A stretch of DNA of 64,000 bases, taken from contig NZ_KB899092.1 in assembly GCF_000378045.1 (NCBI RefSeq), positions 208,554 to 272,553 of the forward strand, given 5' to 3'. The DNA is from Marinobacterium rhizophilum DSM 18822 (lineage in GTDB: Bacteria > Pseudomonadota > Gammaproteobacteria > Pseudomonadales > Balneatricaceae). Both the position numbers and the translations under genes were made by a program. Of this stretch, positions 1 through 8,471 are shown piece by piece. Numbering within the stretch: position 1 is the stretch's first letter; every line of letters starts with the position of its first letter. Under the pieces are notes generated by a model, which saw nothing but the letters and a program-made list of their open reading frames with translations, did not search any database and was not told where the DNA came from.

Positions 1-1677
1 CTTGATACCGTAGTAAGGGATGGCGTGAACCAGGTCGCGCAGGGTGATACCCGGCTGCATTTCGCCTTTAAAGCGCACCAGAATGGATTCCGGCATGTCC
101 AGCGGCATAACACCGGTGGCGGCAGCAAAGGCAACCAGTCCGGAACCGGCTGGGAAGGAGATGCCCAGCGGGAAGCGGGTGTGGGAGTCACCGCCGGTGC
201 CGACAGTGTCAGGCAGCAGCATGCGGTTGAGCCAGGAGTGGATAACGCCGTCGCCCGGGCGCAGGGACACGCCGCCGCGGTTCATGATGAAGTCCGGCAG
301 GGTGTGGTGGGTGTTGACGTCGACCGGCTTCGGATAGGCCGAAGTGTGGCAGAAGGACTGCATGGTCAGGTCGGCGGAGAAGCCGAGGCATGCCAGGTCT
401 TTCAGTTCGTCGCGGGTCATTGGGCCCGTGGTGTCCTGGGAGCCGACAGTGGTCATCTTCGGTTCGCAGTACATGCCGGGGCGCACGCCCTCAAGGTTGC
501 AGGCCTTGCCGACCATTTTCTGTGCCAGGGTGTAACCCTTGCCGGTGTCGGCGGGCTGTTCCGGAGTGCGGAACAGGTCGGCCGGTGCCAGCCCCAGTGC
601 CTGGCGGGCACGGTCGGTCAGGCCGCGGCCGATGATCAGCGGAATACGGCCGCCGGCACGGACTTCGTCCAGCAGGACCTGGGTCTTGAGGCCGAAGCGG
701 CACAGCTCTTCACCGGTGTCGTGATTCTTGGCAACGCCTTCGTACGGGTACACGTCGATGACATCGCCCATGTTGAGCTTGTCGACCGGCATTTCGATCG
801 GCAGGGCGCCAGCATCTTCCATGGTGTTGTAGAAGATCGGGGCAATCTTGTTGCCGAAGCAGTAGCCGCCGGCGCGCTTGTTCGGCACGTGCGGGATGTC
901 GTCGCCGAAGAACCAGAGTACGGAGTTGGTGGCGGACTTGCGTGAAGAACCGGTACCGACCACATCGCCGACGTAGGCTACGGGGAAGCCCTTGGCCTTG
1001 ACGGCTTCGATCTGGCTCAGCGGGCCAATTTCGCCGTGCTTGGCAGGTTCGATGCCGTCACGGGTCATTTTCAGCATGGCATTGGCGTGCAGCGGGATGT
1101 CCGGGCGTGACCAGGCATCGGGGGCTGGCGACAGGTCGTCGGTGTTGGTTTCACCGGATACCTTGAAGACGGTTACGGTGATCTTTTCAGCGACTTCGGG
1201 CTTGCTGGTAAACCATTCGCCATCGGCCCAGGACTGCAGCACCTGCTTGGCAAACTCATTGCCGGCTTCGGCCTTTTCCTGCACATCGTGGAATGCATCG
1301 AACATCAGCAGGGTGTGGGACAGGGCCTTGGCGGCGGTAGCGCCCAGGGCTTCGTTGTCCAGGCAGGCGATCAGCGGCTGAATGTTGTAGCCGCCCAGCA
1401 TGGTGCCGAGCAGTTCGGTTGCCTTAACCGCGTCGATCAGCGGAGAAGAGGCTTCTCCGGTGGTGATGGCGGCCAGAAAGCCGGCTTTTACATAAGCGGC
1501 CTGGTCAACACCGGCGGGGACACGGTTGCTGAGCAGATCCAGCAGTGTTTCTTCTTCACCGGCGGGCGGATTTTTAAGCAGTTCAATCAGGGCTGCGGTC
1601 TGTTCCGGATCCAGGGGCTTCGGCGGAATGCCTTCCTGGGCACGTTCTTCTACATGTTTGCGATATGCTTCAAGCAC
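1..1677 (-). CDS. acnB: Aconitate hydratase B, 3' part cut by window edge
   Basis: Bifunctional aconitase and 2-methylisocitrate dehydratase of the citrate cycle, cytoplasmic. The 559 codons present read as AcnB from the first residue ([16 protein letters not shown]) and match the family almost without gaps: an N-terminal HEAT-like helical domain with [14 protein letters not shown], then the swivel domain with [19 protein letters not shown] and [17 protein letters not shown], then the start of the catalytic domain with [14 protein letters not shown] and GGDSHTRFP. The cysteines that hold the 4Fe-4S cluster would lie in the missing C-terminal part. The start is GTG at 1677, preceded by GAGGG about eight bases upstream. 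A 430-bp non-coding stretch with a nested inverted repeat precedes it. Identity is secure. Confidence 0.97.
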   Translation of the reverse strand, partial: MLEAYRKHVEERAQEGIPPKPLDPEQTAALIELLKNPPAGEEETLLDLLSNRVPAGVDQAAYVKAGFLAAITTGEASSPLIDAVKATELLGTMLGGYNIQPLIACLDNEALGATAAKALSHTLLMFDAFHDVQEKAEAGNEFAKQVLQSWADGEWFTSKPEVAEKITVTVFKVSGETNTDDLSPAPDAWSRPDIPLHANAMLKMTRDGIEPAKHGEIGPLSQIEAVKAKGFPVAYVGDVVGTGSSRKSATNSVLWFFGDDIPHVPNKRAGGYCFGNKIAPIFYNTMEDAGALPIEMPVDKLNMGDVIDVYPYEGVAKNHDTGEELCRFGLKTQVLLDEVRAGGRIPLIIGRGLTDRARQALGLAPADLFRTPEQPADTGKGYTLAQKMVGKACNLEGVRPGMYCEPKMTTVGSQDTTGPMTRDELKDLACLGFSADLTMQSFCHTSAYPKPVDVNTHHTLPDFIMNRGGVSLRPGDGVIHSWLNRMLLPDTVGTGGDSHTRFPLGISFPAGSGLVAFAAATGVMPLDMPESILVRFKGEMQPGITLRDLVHAIPYYGIK

Positions 1678-1901
1678 GATATAGCCCTCATCAGTTGTCG
1701 CTTCTGCCAAGACATTCGTAATATGTCTATTTACTAAACTAGTAATTGTGTCACTAGCAGTGCGGCCTTGGCGGTGTGTCGACTCGCTTTCAATTGTTCA
1801 TTGGCGGGCGCTATTTTAGCGCAATGCAGCTCTCAAGTTAATATGTGTCGACAATCTTGGGGCTTCGACCAAGGCCGTATAGATGTATGCCAAAACGTTG
1901 T

Positions 1902-1956
1902 ATGTTTAATATTTTCAATAAGTTGTGTTATATACTTCACAACTTATGTTAAACAT
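1902..1956. promoter_or_regulatory. Nested inverted repeats upstream of acnB
   Basis: In the AT-rich part of the acnB leader, ATAAGTTGTG (1918-1927) and its exact complement CACAACTTAT (1938-1947) enclose a 10-bp spacer containing TATATAC. Outside them ATGTTTAA (1902-1909) is mirrored by TTAAACAT (1949-1956). A 10-bp perfect dyad with a one-turn spacer is the geometry of a dimeric repressor or activator site. Its place 240-275 bp before acnB suggests control of aconitase, but no regulator is identified. The rest of 1678-2108 shows no gene; a hairpin at 2055-2099 (CCGCAACGCCT with AGGCGCTGCGG) lacks a T-run. Confidence 0.5.
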
Positions 1957-2108
1957 TTATGCTGTGTATAGTGGGTATGGCCTAAACATACATCAATGAC
2001 TTAGCGCTGCCTGCGGTTGAATCCTGCATGTCTGTCGATGCATCTTTAGCCGTGCCGCAACGCCTGTGCAGGGCCGTAATGCCGGTTGAGGCGCTGCGGG
2101 CATGACAC

Positions 2109-3239
2109 TCATTCCACAACCTGGTCCAGCGCCTTTTCCAAGTTTGCAACGGTGCGCTCCGGGTCGTGCAGTTTATCGAGGCCAAAGAGGCCGAGGCGGA
2201 AGGTCTGGTAGTCCTCGGGCTCATCGCACATCAGCGGTACGCCGGCTGCGATCTGCAGGCCCTCTTGCAGGAATTTGCTGCCGTTGTGGATGCCTTTGTC
2301 CTGGGTGTAGCAGACGACGACCCCAGGTGCCTGGAAGCCCGGCGCAGCGACACTGGCAAAGCCCTTGCGTTCGAGCAGGGCCCGAACTCGAAGACCCAGC
2401 TCGATCTGTTCTTCACGCACATCGGCAAAGCCATAGTCACGGGTTTCCTGCATCACGTCGCGCAACTGCCGAAGTCCGTCGGTGGGCATGGTGGCGTGGT
2501 AGGCATGGCCACCGCCTTCGTACGCTTCCATAATTTGCAGCCATTTGCGCAGATCACAGGCAAAGCTGGTGCTGGTGGTGGACTCGATGCGTTCGCGGGC
2601 CAGTTCGCTTAGCATCACCATGGCGCAGCAGGGCGAGCCGCTCCAGCCTTTCTGTGGTGCGCTGATCAGTACGTCGATGCCGGTTGCCTGCATATCGAGC
2701 CAGACGCAGCCGGAGGCGATGCAGTCGATGACCAGCATGCCGCCTACGTCGTGTACAGCCTCGGCCAGGGCGCGAATGTAGTCATCGGGCAGGATCATGC
2801 CGGAGGAGGTTTCTACGTGGGGGGCAAACACCAGATCGGGTTTTTGTGTCTGGATGGCGTCCACGACTTCGTCGATGGGGGCGGGTGTAAAGGGCGACTG
2901 TGGTGCCGTATCGATTGGCCGTGCTTTGAATACCACGGATTCCGCGGGGATGTCCCCCATCTCGAAAATCTGTGTCCAGCGGTAGCTGAACCAGCCGTTG
3001 CGGATAACGAAACATTTTCGGTCGCCGGCGAACTGACGTGCGACGGCTTCCATGCCAAAGGTACCGCTGCCCGGCACGATGATGGCTGAATGGGCGTGGT
3101 AGATTTCTTTCAGAGTGCTGGATATGTCGTTCATCACGCCCTGGAAGGACTGTGACATATGGTTCAGTGAGCGGTCGGTGTAGACCACCGAATACTCGAG
3201 TAATCCCTGTGGGTCAACGTCGGGTAAAAGACCGGGCAT
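2109..3239 (-). CDS. Class V aminotransferase, alanine-glyoxylate/serine-pyruvate type
   Basis: PLP enzyme of aspartate-aminotransferase fold type I, 376 residues, cytoplasmic. The glycine-rich GSGTFGMEAVARQF segment near residue 60, the HVETSSGM motif, the acidic VIDCIASG strand that contacts the PLP ring, and SAPQKGWSGSP, whose lysine should form the Schiff base, are all visible. The fold family contains alanine-glyoxylate, serine-glyoxylate and 2-aminoethylphosphonate-pyruvate transaminases; the substrate cannot be chosen from sequence alone. A glyoxylate acceptor would fit the large glyoxylate island further on, but the gene stands apart from it. The start at 3239 is chosen because AGGAGG (3245-3250) lies five bases upstream; an in-frame ATG at 3260 has no such signal. 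Confidence 0.8.
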   Translation of the reverse strand: MPGLLPDVDPQGLLEYSVVYTDRSLNHMSQSFQGVMNDISSTLKEIYHAHSAIIVPGSGTFGMEAVARQFAGDRKCFVIRNGWFSYRWTQIFEMGDIPAESVVFKARPIDTAPQSPFTPAPIDEVVDAIQTQKPDLVFAPHVETSSGMILPDDYIRALAEAVHDVGGMLVIDCIASGCVWLDMQATGIDVLISAPQKGWSGSPCCAMVMLSELARERIESTTSTSFACDLRKWLQIMEAYEGGGHAYHATMPTDGLRQLRDVMQETRDYGFADVREEQIELGLRVRALLERKGFASVAAPGFQAPGVVVCYTQDKGIHNGSKFLQEGLQIAAGVPLMCDEPEDYQTFRLGLFGLDKLHDPERTVANLEKALDQVVE

Positions 3240-3417
3240 GGCGTCCTCCTGATATAACACCTTTGCTGTAACAGTGTAGCGGTGGTCTCGGGGTGGTTAG
3301 CAGACTAGCAGAACTATGGGTTGCTGTATCCAGTGCCGTTCGACGGGATCTGTCGCGCTGTGTAGCGCGTGGGCCTGTCGAATTTCCATGCCGATGAATA
3401 TTGGCTGCGGGAGCGGC

Positions 3418-4065
3418 TCAGTCGGCATCGCCGTCCTGTTGCACTTGGCTCAGCAGCCTCATCACCTCTGCGTCCGAGACCTGGTCAAAGTCCTCAAAGT
3501 AGGCCCCGACAGCGCCGAGGTAACGGGCTGGAGAATCCAGCGCGATGACGTCGTCAACCTCCGATCGCAGCTTGATGCAGATGTCTTCGGGCACCACGGG
3601 AATGGCCACGACGATTGAGGCCGCCTGGCGCTGACGGGCGTCGTGAATGGCCGCTTGCATGGTCAGCCCGGTAGCGATGCCATCATCCACCAGTATCGCG
3701 ATCTTGCCAGCGACATCAAGGGGAGCCTGGCCCTGCATGTAGCGAGTGCGTCGGCGCAGGGCTTCCTGATGTTCCCGGGCGACCGACGCGCGCAGCCAGT
3801 CGGCATCAAGCTGCTCGACCTCATAGGGGTCGCAGAACAGCGTGCCATCCTCGGCCAGGGCACAAACGGCATATTCCGGATTTCCCGGGTGGCCGATCTT
3901 GCGCGGTACGATCAGGTCAAGCGGTATGGACAGGGCCTGGGCGACCTCGACACCCAGCACGACACCGCCACGAGGCAGCGGGAAAACGATAGCAGGACGG
4001 CCACGATAGTGGCTGAGTGCGGCGGCCAGTTGGCGACCTGCATCTTTACGGTTCTTGAATATCAT
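3418..4065 (-). CDS. Phosphoribosyltransferase-domain protein
   Basis: About 215 residues with a type I phosphoribosyltransferase fold. The PRPP-binding signature is AILVDDGIATGLTMQAA near residue 130, preceded by the IVFPLPRGGVVLGVEVA strand-loop and the PRKIGHPGNPEYAVCAL flap typical of the stand-alone group often annotated as putative phosphoribosyltransferase and sometimes fused to a dienelactone-hydrolase-like domain. The substrate is unknown; purine salvage should not be assumed. The reading frame offers GTG at 4068 directly followed by ATG at 4065, neither with a clear ribosome site. It is divergent from the efflux pump gene, with the TetR-type operators in between. Confidence 0.75.
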   Translation of the reverse strand: MIFKNRKDAGRQLAAALSHYRGRPAIVFPLPRGGVVLGVEVAQALSIPLDLIVPRKIGHPGNPEYAVCALAEDGTLFCDPYEVEQLDADWLRASVAREHQEALRRRTRYMQGQAPLDVAGKIAILVDDGIATGLTMQAAIHDARQRQAASIVVAIPVVPEDICIKLRSEVDDVIALDSPARYLGAVGAYFEDFDQVSDAEVMRLLSQVQQDGDAD

Positions 4066-4155
4066 CACTTGATCTTTTTGCTGGGGGTATGACTCCTTAC
4101 CTTAAACACAGCCTCCTAGTTAGCAGAATAGTCCTATCTCGGTGTCCTGATGAAC

Positions 4156-4209
4156 TTGATTTCATACCAACCGGTATGTTTAAATTCTCTCGGCATACCG
4201 ATCGGTATG
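4156..4209 (+). promoter_or_regulatory. Promoter and twin 16-bp operators of the RND pump gene
   Basis: Two copies of a palindrome stand 31 bp apart: CATACCAACCGGTATG (4163-4178) and the perfect palindrome CATACCGATCGGTATG (4194-4209). The first fills the spacer between a TTGATT -35-like box (4156-4161) and a TTAAAT -10-like box (4180-4185), so a bound repressor would exclude RNA polymerase. The same word occurs before the adaptor gene and, degraded, before the TetR gene, so the TetR protein encoded at 7574 is the obvious ligand (inference). Confidence 0.8.
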
Positions 4210-4293
4210 AAAATGACCGATGTCAGTTCCATTAGGCAGTGCTGTTGCAGTGCAATTTGATGCCCAGTGGCCAAACCGTGGATAGGACTTATC

Positions 4294-7200
4294 ATGAATT
4301 TGTCGAGATTCTTTATCGATCGACCGGTCTTTGCCTGTGTGCTGTCGGTGCTGATTTTTCTGGCCGGGCTGCTGGCCATGTTTCAGCTGCCGGTGTCTGA
4401 ATACCCGGAGGTAACACCACCGTCGATTGTGGTGAACGCCAGTTTCCCCGGGGCCAATCCCAAGGTGATTGCAGAAACCGTGGCGACGCCGCTGGAAGAG
4501 CAGATCAACGGCGTGGAGAACATGCTGTATCTGTATTCCCAGTCCACCACGGACGGCCGCATGACGCTCACGGTCACCTTTGAAATTGGTACGGATCCAG
4601 ATCTGGCGCAGCAGCTGGTTCAGAACCGCGTCTCCCAGGCGTTGCCTCGTCTGCCGGAGGTGACGCGCCAGCTGGGTGTAACGACGATCAAGAGCAATCC
4701 GGACCTGACCATGGTGGTGCACCTGACCTCACCCAATGACCGCTATGACATGCTGTACCTACGCAACTATGCAGTGCTGAACGTCAAGGACGAGCTGGCG
4801 CGCATTCGTGGTGTGGGTCAGGTACGGCTGTTTGGCTCCGGCGACTACGCCATGCGGTTGTGGCTCAATCCCGAGAAGATTGCCGAGCGCAATCTCACCG
4901 CGGCCGATGTGATCAATGCCGTGCGCGAGCAAAACGTGCAGGTGGCGGCCGGCATGATTGGTGGTGCGCCCTATGCCGATGTGGCGCAGCTGCAGTTGCC
5001 GGTGAATGCCCGGGGGCGGCTCGACAGCCCGCAGGCCTTCAAGGACATTATTATCCGCACCAGCGCGCAGGGGCAGGTCACGCGTCTGGGCGATGTAGCG
5101 ACAGTCGAGCTGGGGGCGTCGGAGTATGCACTGCGTTCCTTGCTGGATAACAAGGATGCGGTGGCGATTCCCATTTTTGCCGCCCCCGGTGCCAATGCGC
5201 TGAATATTTCCCGGGATGTGCGGGCCACGATGGCCGAGCTGAAGCAGAATTTCCCGCAAGGTGTGGATTTCGATGTGGTCTACGACCCCACGGTCTTTGT
5301 ACAGGGCTCGATCAATGCGGTGATCAAGACCCTGCTGGAAGCCGTCGCGCTGGTGGTGCTTGTTGTCGTGGTCTTCCTGCAGTCCTGGCGTGCCTCGGTG
5401 ATTCCGCTGCTGGCGGTGCCAGTGTCAATTGTCGGCACTTTTGCACTGATGCACCTGTTCGGCTTTTCGATCAACGTGCTCACCCTGTTCGGGCTTATTC
5501 TGGCTATCGGTATCGTCGTGGACGATGCGATCATCGTGGTCGAGAACGTGGAGCGCAACATCTCCGATGGCTTGTCGCCGCGCGATGCCACCATCAAGGC
5601 CATGCGTGAAGTTACCGGCCCCATTGTTGCGACAACCCTGGTATTGCTGGCGGTGTTCGTGCCGATTGCGATGATCAGTGGCCTCACCGGGCAGTTCTAC
5701 CGCCAGTTCGCGCTGACCATCGCCATTTCCACCGTGATTTCGGCGCTCAACTCGCTGACGCTGAGTCCGGCGCTGGCGCGGCTGCTGCTCAAGCCTGAAG
5801 GTGAAGCCAATGACTGGCTGACCCGCCTGATGAACCGGTTGTTGGGTGGTTTTTTCCGTCTCTTCAACCGCTTCTTTCGCCGCGCGTCCCAGGGGTATGC
5901 CGGGGGGCTAGGTGGCGTTGTAAGGCGCAAGGGGCTGGGCATGCTGGCGTATGCGCTGCTGCTGGTGGCGACCTACGGCCTGTTCCAGGCCGTGCCCGCG
6001 GGCTTTGTGCCGACCCAGGACAAGCAGTATCTGGTCAGCTTTACGCAGTTGCCTGACGGCGCCACGCTGGACCGCACCGAGAATGTGATTCGGGAAATGA
6101 GTGACATCGCCCTGAACACGCCTGGCGTGACCGGTGCCGTGGCGTTCCCGGGGCTTTCGATCAATGGTTTCACCAACAGTCCGAGCGCCGGTATTGTTTT
6201 CGTGACCCTGGATGATTTCGACCGGCGAACCGACCCCGCGCTGTCGGCCTTTGCCATCAGTCAGCAGCTGCAGCAGCAGTACAATACGATCGAGGAGGGC
6301 TTTGTCGCCATCTTCCCGCCGCCGCCGGTACCGGGTCTTGGGACCATCGGGGGATTCAAGTTGCAGATCGAGGATCGCACCGATCAGGGTTACGAAGCGT
6401 TGCAGAAAATCGTGGACGAGATCCAGGCCAAGGCCCGGTCTGCGCCGGAGCTGGCCGGTGTCTTTTCGAGTTACAAGATCAATGTGCCGCAGCTGTATGC
6501 GGATCTGGATCGTACGCGTGCCAAGCAGCTAGGGCTGAATATTAGCGAAGTCTTCGACACCATGCAGACCTATCTTGGGTCGATATATGTGAATGATTTC
6601 AATCAGTTCGGTCGTACTTATCAGGTTATTGCTCAGGCTGACAAGGCGTTTCGTGATTCGCCCGATGACATCCTGCGCCTCAAGGTGCGCAACAGTGACG
6701 GCGAGATGGTGCCGCTGGGCGCGGTGATCCGGGTCAGCGAAACCTTTGGTCCCGAGGCTGCGCAACGTCACAATGCCTTTCGTGCGGCGGACCTGAACGG
6801 TAGTGCCGCACCGGGTTACTCTTCGGGTGAGGCACAGGCCGCCATTACCCGCATTCTGGAGGAAACCCTGCCGCCCGGCATGCAGTTTGAGTGGACGGAG
6901 CTGACCTATCAGCAGATTCTGGCCGGTGATACCACGACGCTGGTGATTCCGCTGGTCATCCTGCTGGTGTTCCTGGTGCTGGCTGCGCAGTACGAAAGCC
7001 TGTTGCTGCCGTTATCGATCGTGCTCATCATTCCCATGAGCATGCTGTCGGCGCTGGTGGGTGTCTGGCTGAGCGGTGGCGATAACAATATCTTTACCCA
7101 GATCAGCCTGTTTGTACTGATGGGACTGGCGACCAAGAATGCAATTCTTATCGTCGAGTTTGCCCGTGAACTTGAACATCAGGGGCGGGGTGTCGTCGCT

Positions 7201-7449
7201 GCCGCGATCGAGGCCAGCCGGCTGCGCCTGAGGCCGATCCTGATGACCTCCTTTGCCTTTATCATGGGGGTATTGCCCATGGCTGTTTCCACCGGGGCGG
7301 GCGCCGAGATGCGCAACGCGATGGGGGTCGCTGTCTTCGCAGGCATGCTCGGGGTCACGCTGTTCGGCCTGATTCTGACGCCGGTGTTCTACGTGCTGCT
7401 GCGCAGTCTTCGGTTGCGCAAAACAGTTGCTGCCCCAGAGCCGCTGTGA
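4294..7449 (+). CDS. RND efflux pump inner-membrane subunit, MexF-like (HAE1)
   Basis: Proton-driven drug exporter of the inner membrane, 1051 residues, normal length for the family. It opens with MNLSRFFIDRPVFACVLSV, the HAE1 N-terminal helix, followed by the porter segment TVATPLEEQINGVENM. The proton-relay aspartates are in GIVVDDAIIVVEN near residue 407 and the partner lysine in GLATKNAILIVEFA near 950. Similarity is closest to MexF, whose partners are MexE and OprN. The start at 4294 is the only one giving the canonical N-terminus. Unusually, the adaptor gene does not precede it; the order is pump, regulator, adaptor. No outer-membrane channel gene is present, so a TolC-like channel from elsewhere must serve. 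The substrate cannot be predicted. Confidence 0.93.
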   Translation: MNLSRFFIDRPVFACVLSVLIFLAGLLAMFQLPVSEYPEVTPPSIVVNASFPGANPKVIAETVATPLEEQINGVENMLYLYSQSTTDGRMTLTVTFEIGTDPDLAQQLVQNRVSQALPRLPEVTRQLGVTTIKSNPDLTMVVHLTSPNDRYDMLYLRNYAVLNVKDELARIRGVGQVRLFGSGDYAMRLWLNPEKIAERNLTAADVINAVREQNVQVAAGMIGGAPYADVAQLQLPVNARGRLDSPQAFKDIIIRTSAQGQVTRLGDVATVELGASEYALRSLLDNKDAVAIPIFAAPGANALNISRDVRATMAELKQNFPQGVDFDVVYDPTVFVQGSINAVIKTLLEAVALVVLVVVVFLQSWRASVIPLLAVPVSIVGTFALMHLFGFSINVLTLFGLILAIGIVVDDAIIVVENVERNISDGLSPRDATIKAMREVTGPIVATTLVLLAVFVPIAMISGLTGQFYRQFALTIAISTVISALNSLTLSPALARLLLKPEGEANDWLTRLMNRLLGGFFRLFNRFFRRASQGYAGGLGGVVRRKGLGMLAYALLLVATYGLFQAVPAGFVPTQDKQYLVSFTQLPDGATLDRTENVIREMSDIALNTPGVTGAVAFPGLSINGFTNSPSAGIVFVTLDDFDRRTDPALSAFAISQQLQQQYNTIEEGFVAIFPPPPVPGLGTIGGFKLQIEDRTDQGYEALQKIVDEIQAKARSAPELAGVFSSYKINVPQLYADLDRTRAKQLGLNISEVFDTMQTYLGSIYVNDFNQFGRTYQVIAQADKAFRDSPDDILRLKVRNSDGEMVPLGAVIRVSETFGPEAAQRHNAFRAADLNGSAAPGYSSGEAQAAITRILEETLPPGMQFEWTELTYQQILAGDTTTLVIPLVILLVFLVLAAQYESLLLPLSIVLIIPMSMLSALVGVWLSGGDNNIFTQISLFVLMGLATKNAILIVEFARELEHQGRGVVAAAIEASRLRLRPILMTSFAFIMGVLPMAVSTGAGAEMRNAMGVAVFAGMLGVTLFGLILTPVFYVLLRSLRLRKTVAAPEPL

Positions 7450-7505
7450 GGCAGGTCCCTGGGTCGGCAGCGGGTATCGCTGTCGACTCTAAAACCCTGC
7501 GTGGC

Positions 7506-7562
7506 TTGTGGACATACCGAGTGGTTTGTTATAGTGCAGGCTCATAATAAATACTCAGGAGG
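7506..7562 (+). promoter_or_regulatory. Promoter with degenerate operator before the TetR gene
   Basis: CATACCGAGTGGTTTG (7513-7528) keeps the left half and most of the right half of the CATACC-N4-GGTATG operator. It sits between a weak TTGTGG -35 (7506-7511) and a good TATAGT -10 (7530-7535). A CAGGAGG ribosome site follows at 7556-7562, eleven bases from the ATG. The weaker half-site fits mild autorepression (inference). Confidence 0.6.
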
Positions 7563-7573
7563 CCCATATCGTC

Positions 7574-8233
7574 ATGCGCAAGCAAACAGATACCCGGGAA
7601 AAATTGCTTTGTACCGCGATGAGCCTTATCTGGCAGAGCAATTACACCAGTGTGGGTGTGAATGAGATCTGCAAGCAGGCGGGCGTTACCAAGGGCAGCT
7701 TTTACCATTACTTCGAGACCAAGGCGGATCTGTATTATGCCGCGGTGATGCACTACTGGGAGCAGATGAAGCAGGAGCTTGAAGGGCTCTTTACCTCCGG
7801 GCTGACTCCGCTTGAACAGCTTGAAACGCTGATAGAAATGGTGGTAGGCCATGCGCAGGTGAAAGAAGATGCCTGCGGTGCTGCGTCGGGCCAAAAGGTC
7901 GTGGGGTGTCCTGTATTTACGTCAGGCGGTCAGTGCGGCTGCGAGGAAGACAAGGTACGTCTGGTAGCGCAGGAAATGACCGAACTCACGATCGCCTACG
8001 ACATCCGTCTCATTCAGGGCCTCAAGGATGCAGGCTTGCTCAACGGTGACCCGGACCCTGCGCAACTGGGCCGTTTGATGTACCAGTACATCCAGGGGCT
8101 GCTGATTTACGGTCGCATCTACAATGACCTGGAGCGGATTAAGGCGGACCTGCGCGACGGTGTCTATCGCCTTATCGATCTCAAGCAGGAATACCGTTTC
8201 GTGGCCAAGCCCGCCTGCAGCCAGGTTGCCTGA
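7574..8233 (+). CDS. TetR/AcrR-family repressor of the RND system
   Basis: 219 residues. The N-terminal helix-turn-helix is clear: TSVGVNEICKQAGVTKGSFYHYFETKADLY around residues 25-55 (shown here only by its core, GVTKGSFYHYF). The C-terminal ligand domain contains an unusual cysteine group, C101, C112, C121 and C123, the last two in the sequence GGQCGCEE. GCP at 111-113 is common in this subfamily, but the C-x-C pair is not something I recognise as standard, and may mark a thiol- or metal-responsive sensor. The gene lies between the pump and adaptor genes, both of which carry its likely operator. A strong terminator follows. Function as local repressor is inferred from the shared operators. 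Confidence 0.88.
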   Translation: MRKQTDTREKLLCTAMSLIWQSNYTSVGVNEICKQAGVTKGSFYHYFETKADLYYAAVMHYWEQMKQELEGLFTSGLTPLEQLETLIEMVVGHAQVKEDACGAASGQKVVGCPVFTSGGQCGCEEDKVRLVAQEMTELTIAYDIRLIQGLKDAGLLNGDPDPAQLGRLMYQYIQGLLIYGRIYNDLERIKADLRDGVYRLIDLKQEYRFVAKPACSQVA

Positions 8234-8256
8234 CTACTTTCACTGTCGAATCTAAG

Positions 8257-8279
8257 GGCCTCATTTTGAGGCCTTTTTT
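8257..8279 (+). terminator. Intrinsic terminator after the TetR gene
   Basis: GGCCTC (8257-8262) pairs with GAGGCC (8268-8273) across a five-base loop and is followed by six T residues. It separates the regulator transcript from the adaptor operon. Confidence 0.9.
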
Positions 8280-8379
8280 GTTGGTGCAGTACTGACCGGC
8301 TGGTAAGTGGCTGTAAACCAGGGACCTGTTACCCGCTGTTTCCAAATATCATCTCTTGTTTCTTTAGCAATCAATCCAT

Positions 8380-8435
8380 TTGACACATACCAACCGGTAT
8401 GGTTAACTTCATTCTCTACTAGACCAACCGGTATG
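8380..8435 (+). promoter_or_regulatory. Promoter and operator pair of the adaptor-thioredoxin operon
   Basis: A perfect TTGACA -35 box (8380-8385) is followed directly by CATACCAACCGGTATG (8386-8401), identical to the first operator before the pump gene. A second copy with two changes in its left half, TAGACCAACCGGTATG, lies at 8420-8435, 34 bp downstream. The first operator again occupies the -35/-10 spacer. The repeated arrangement links the two distant transcription units into one regulon. Confidence 0.8.
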
Positions 8436-8471
8436 TTTAATGGTTGCTAACAGGCTGCTCGGAGGTGAATT

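Noticed and set aside
25..945. 306-codon plus-strand frame over acnB
   Set aside because: It is the antisense shadow of acnB, whose minus-strand frame is unmistakable.
1768..1971. 67-codon plus-strand frame upstream of acnB
   Set aside because: No ribosome site and low complexity; it spans the nested dyads of the acnB leader.
2055..2099. Hairpin after the aminotransferase gene as terminator
   Set aside because: The stem is good but there is no T-run on the minus strand.
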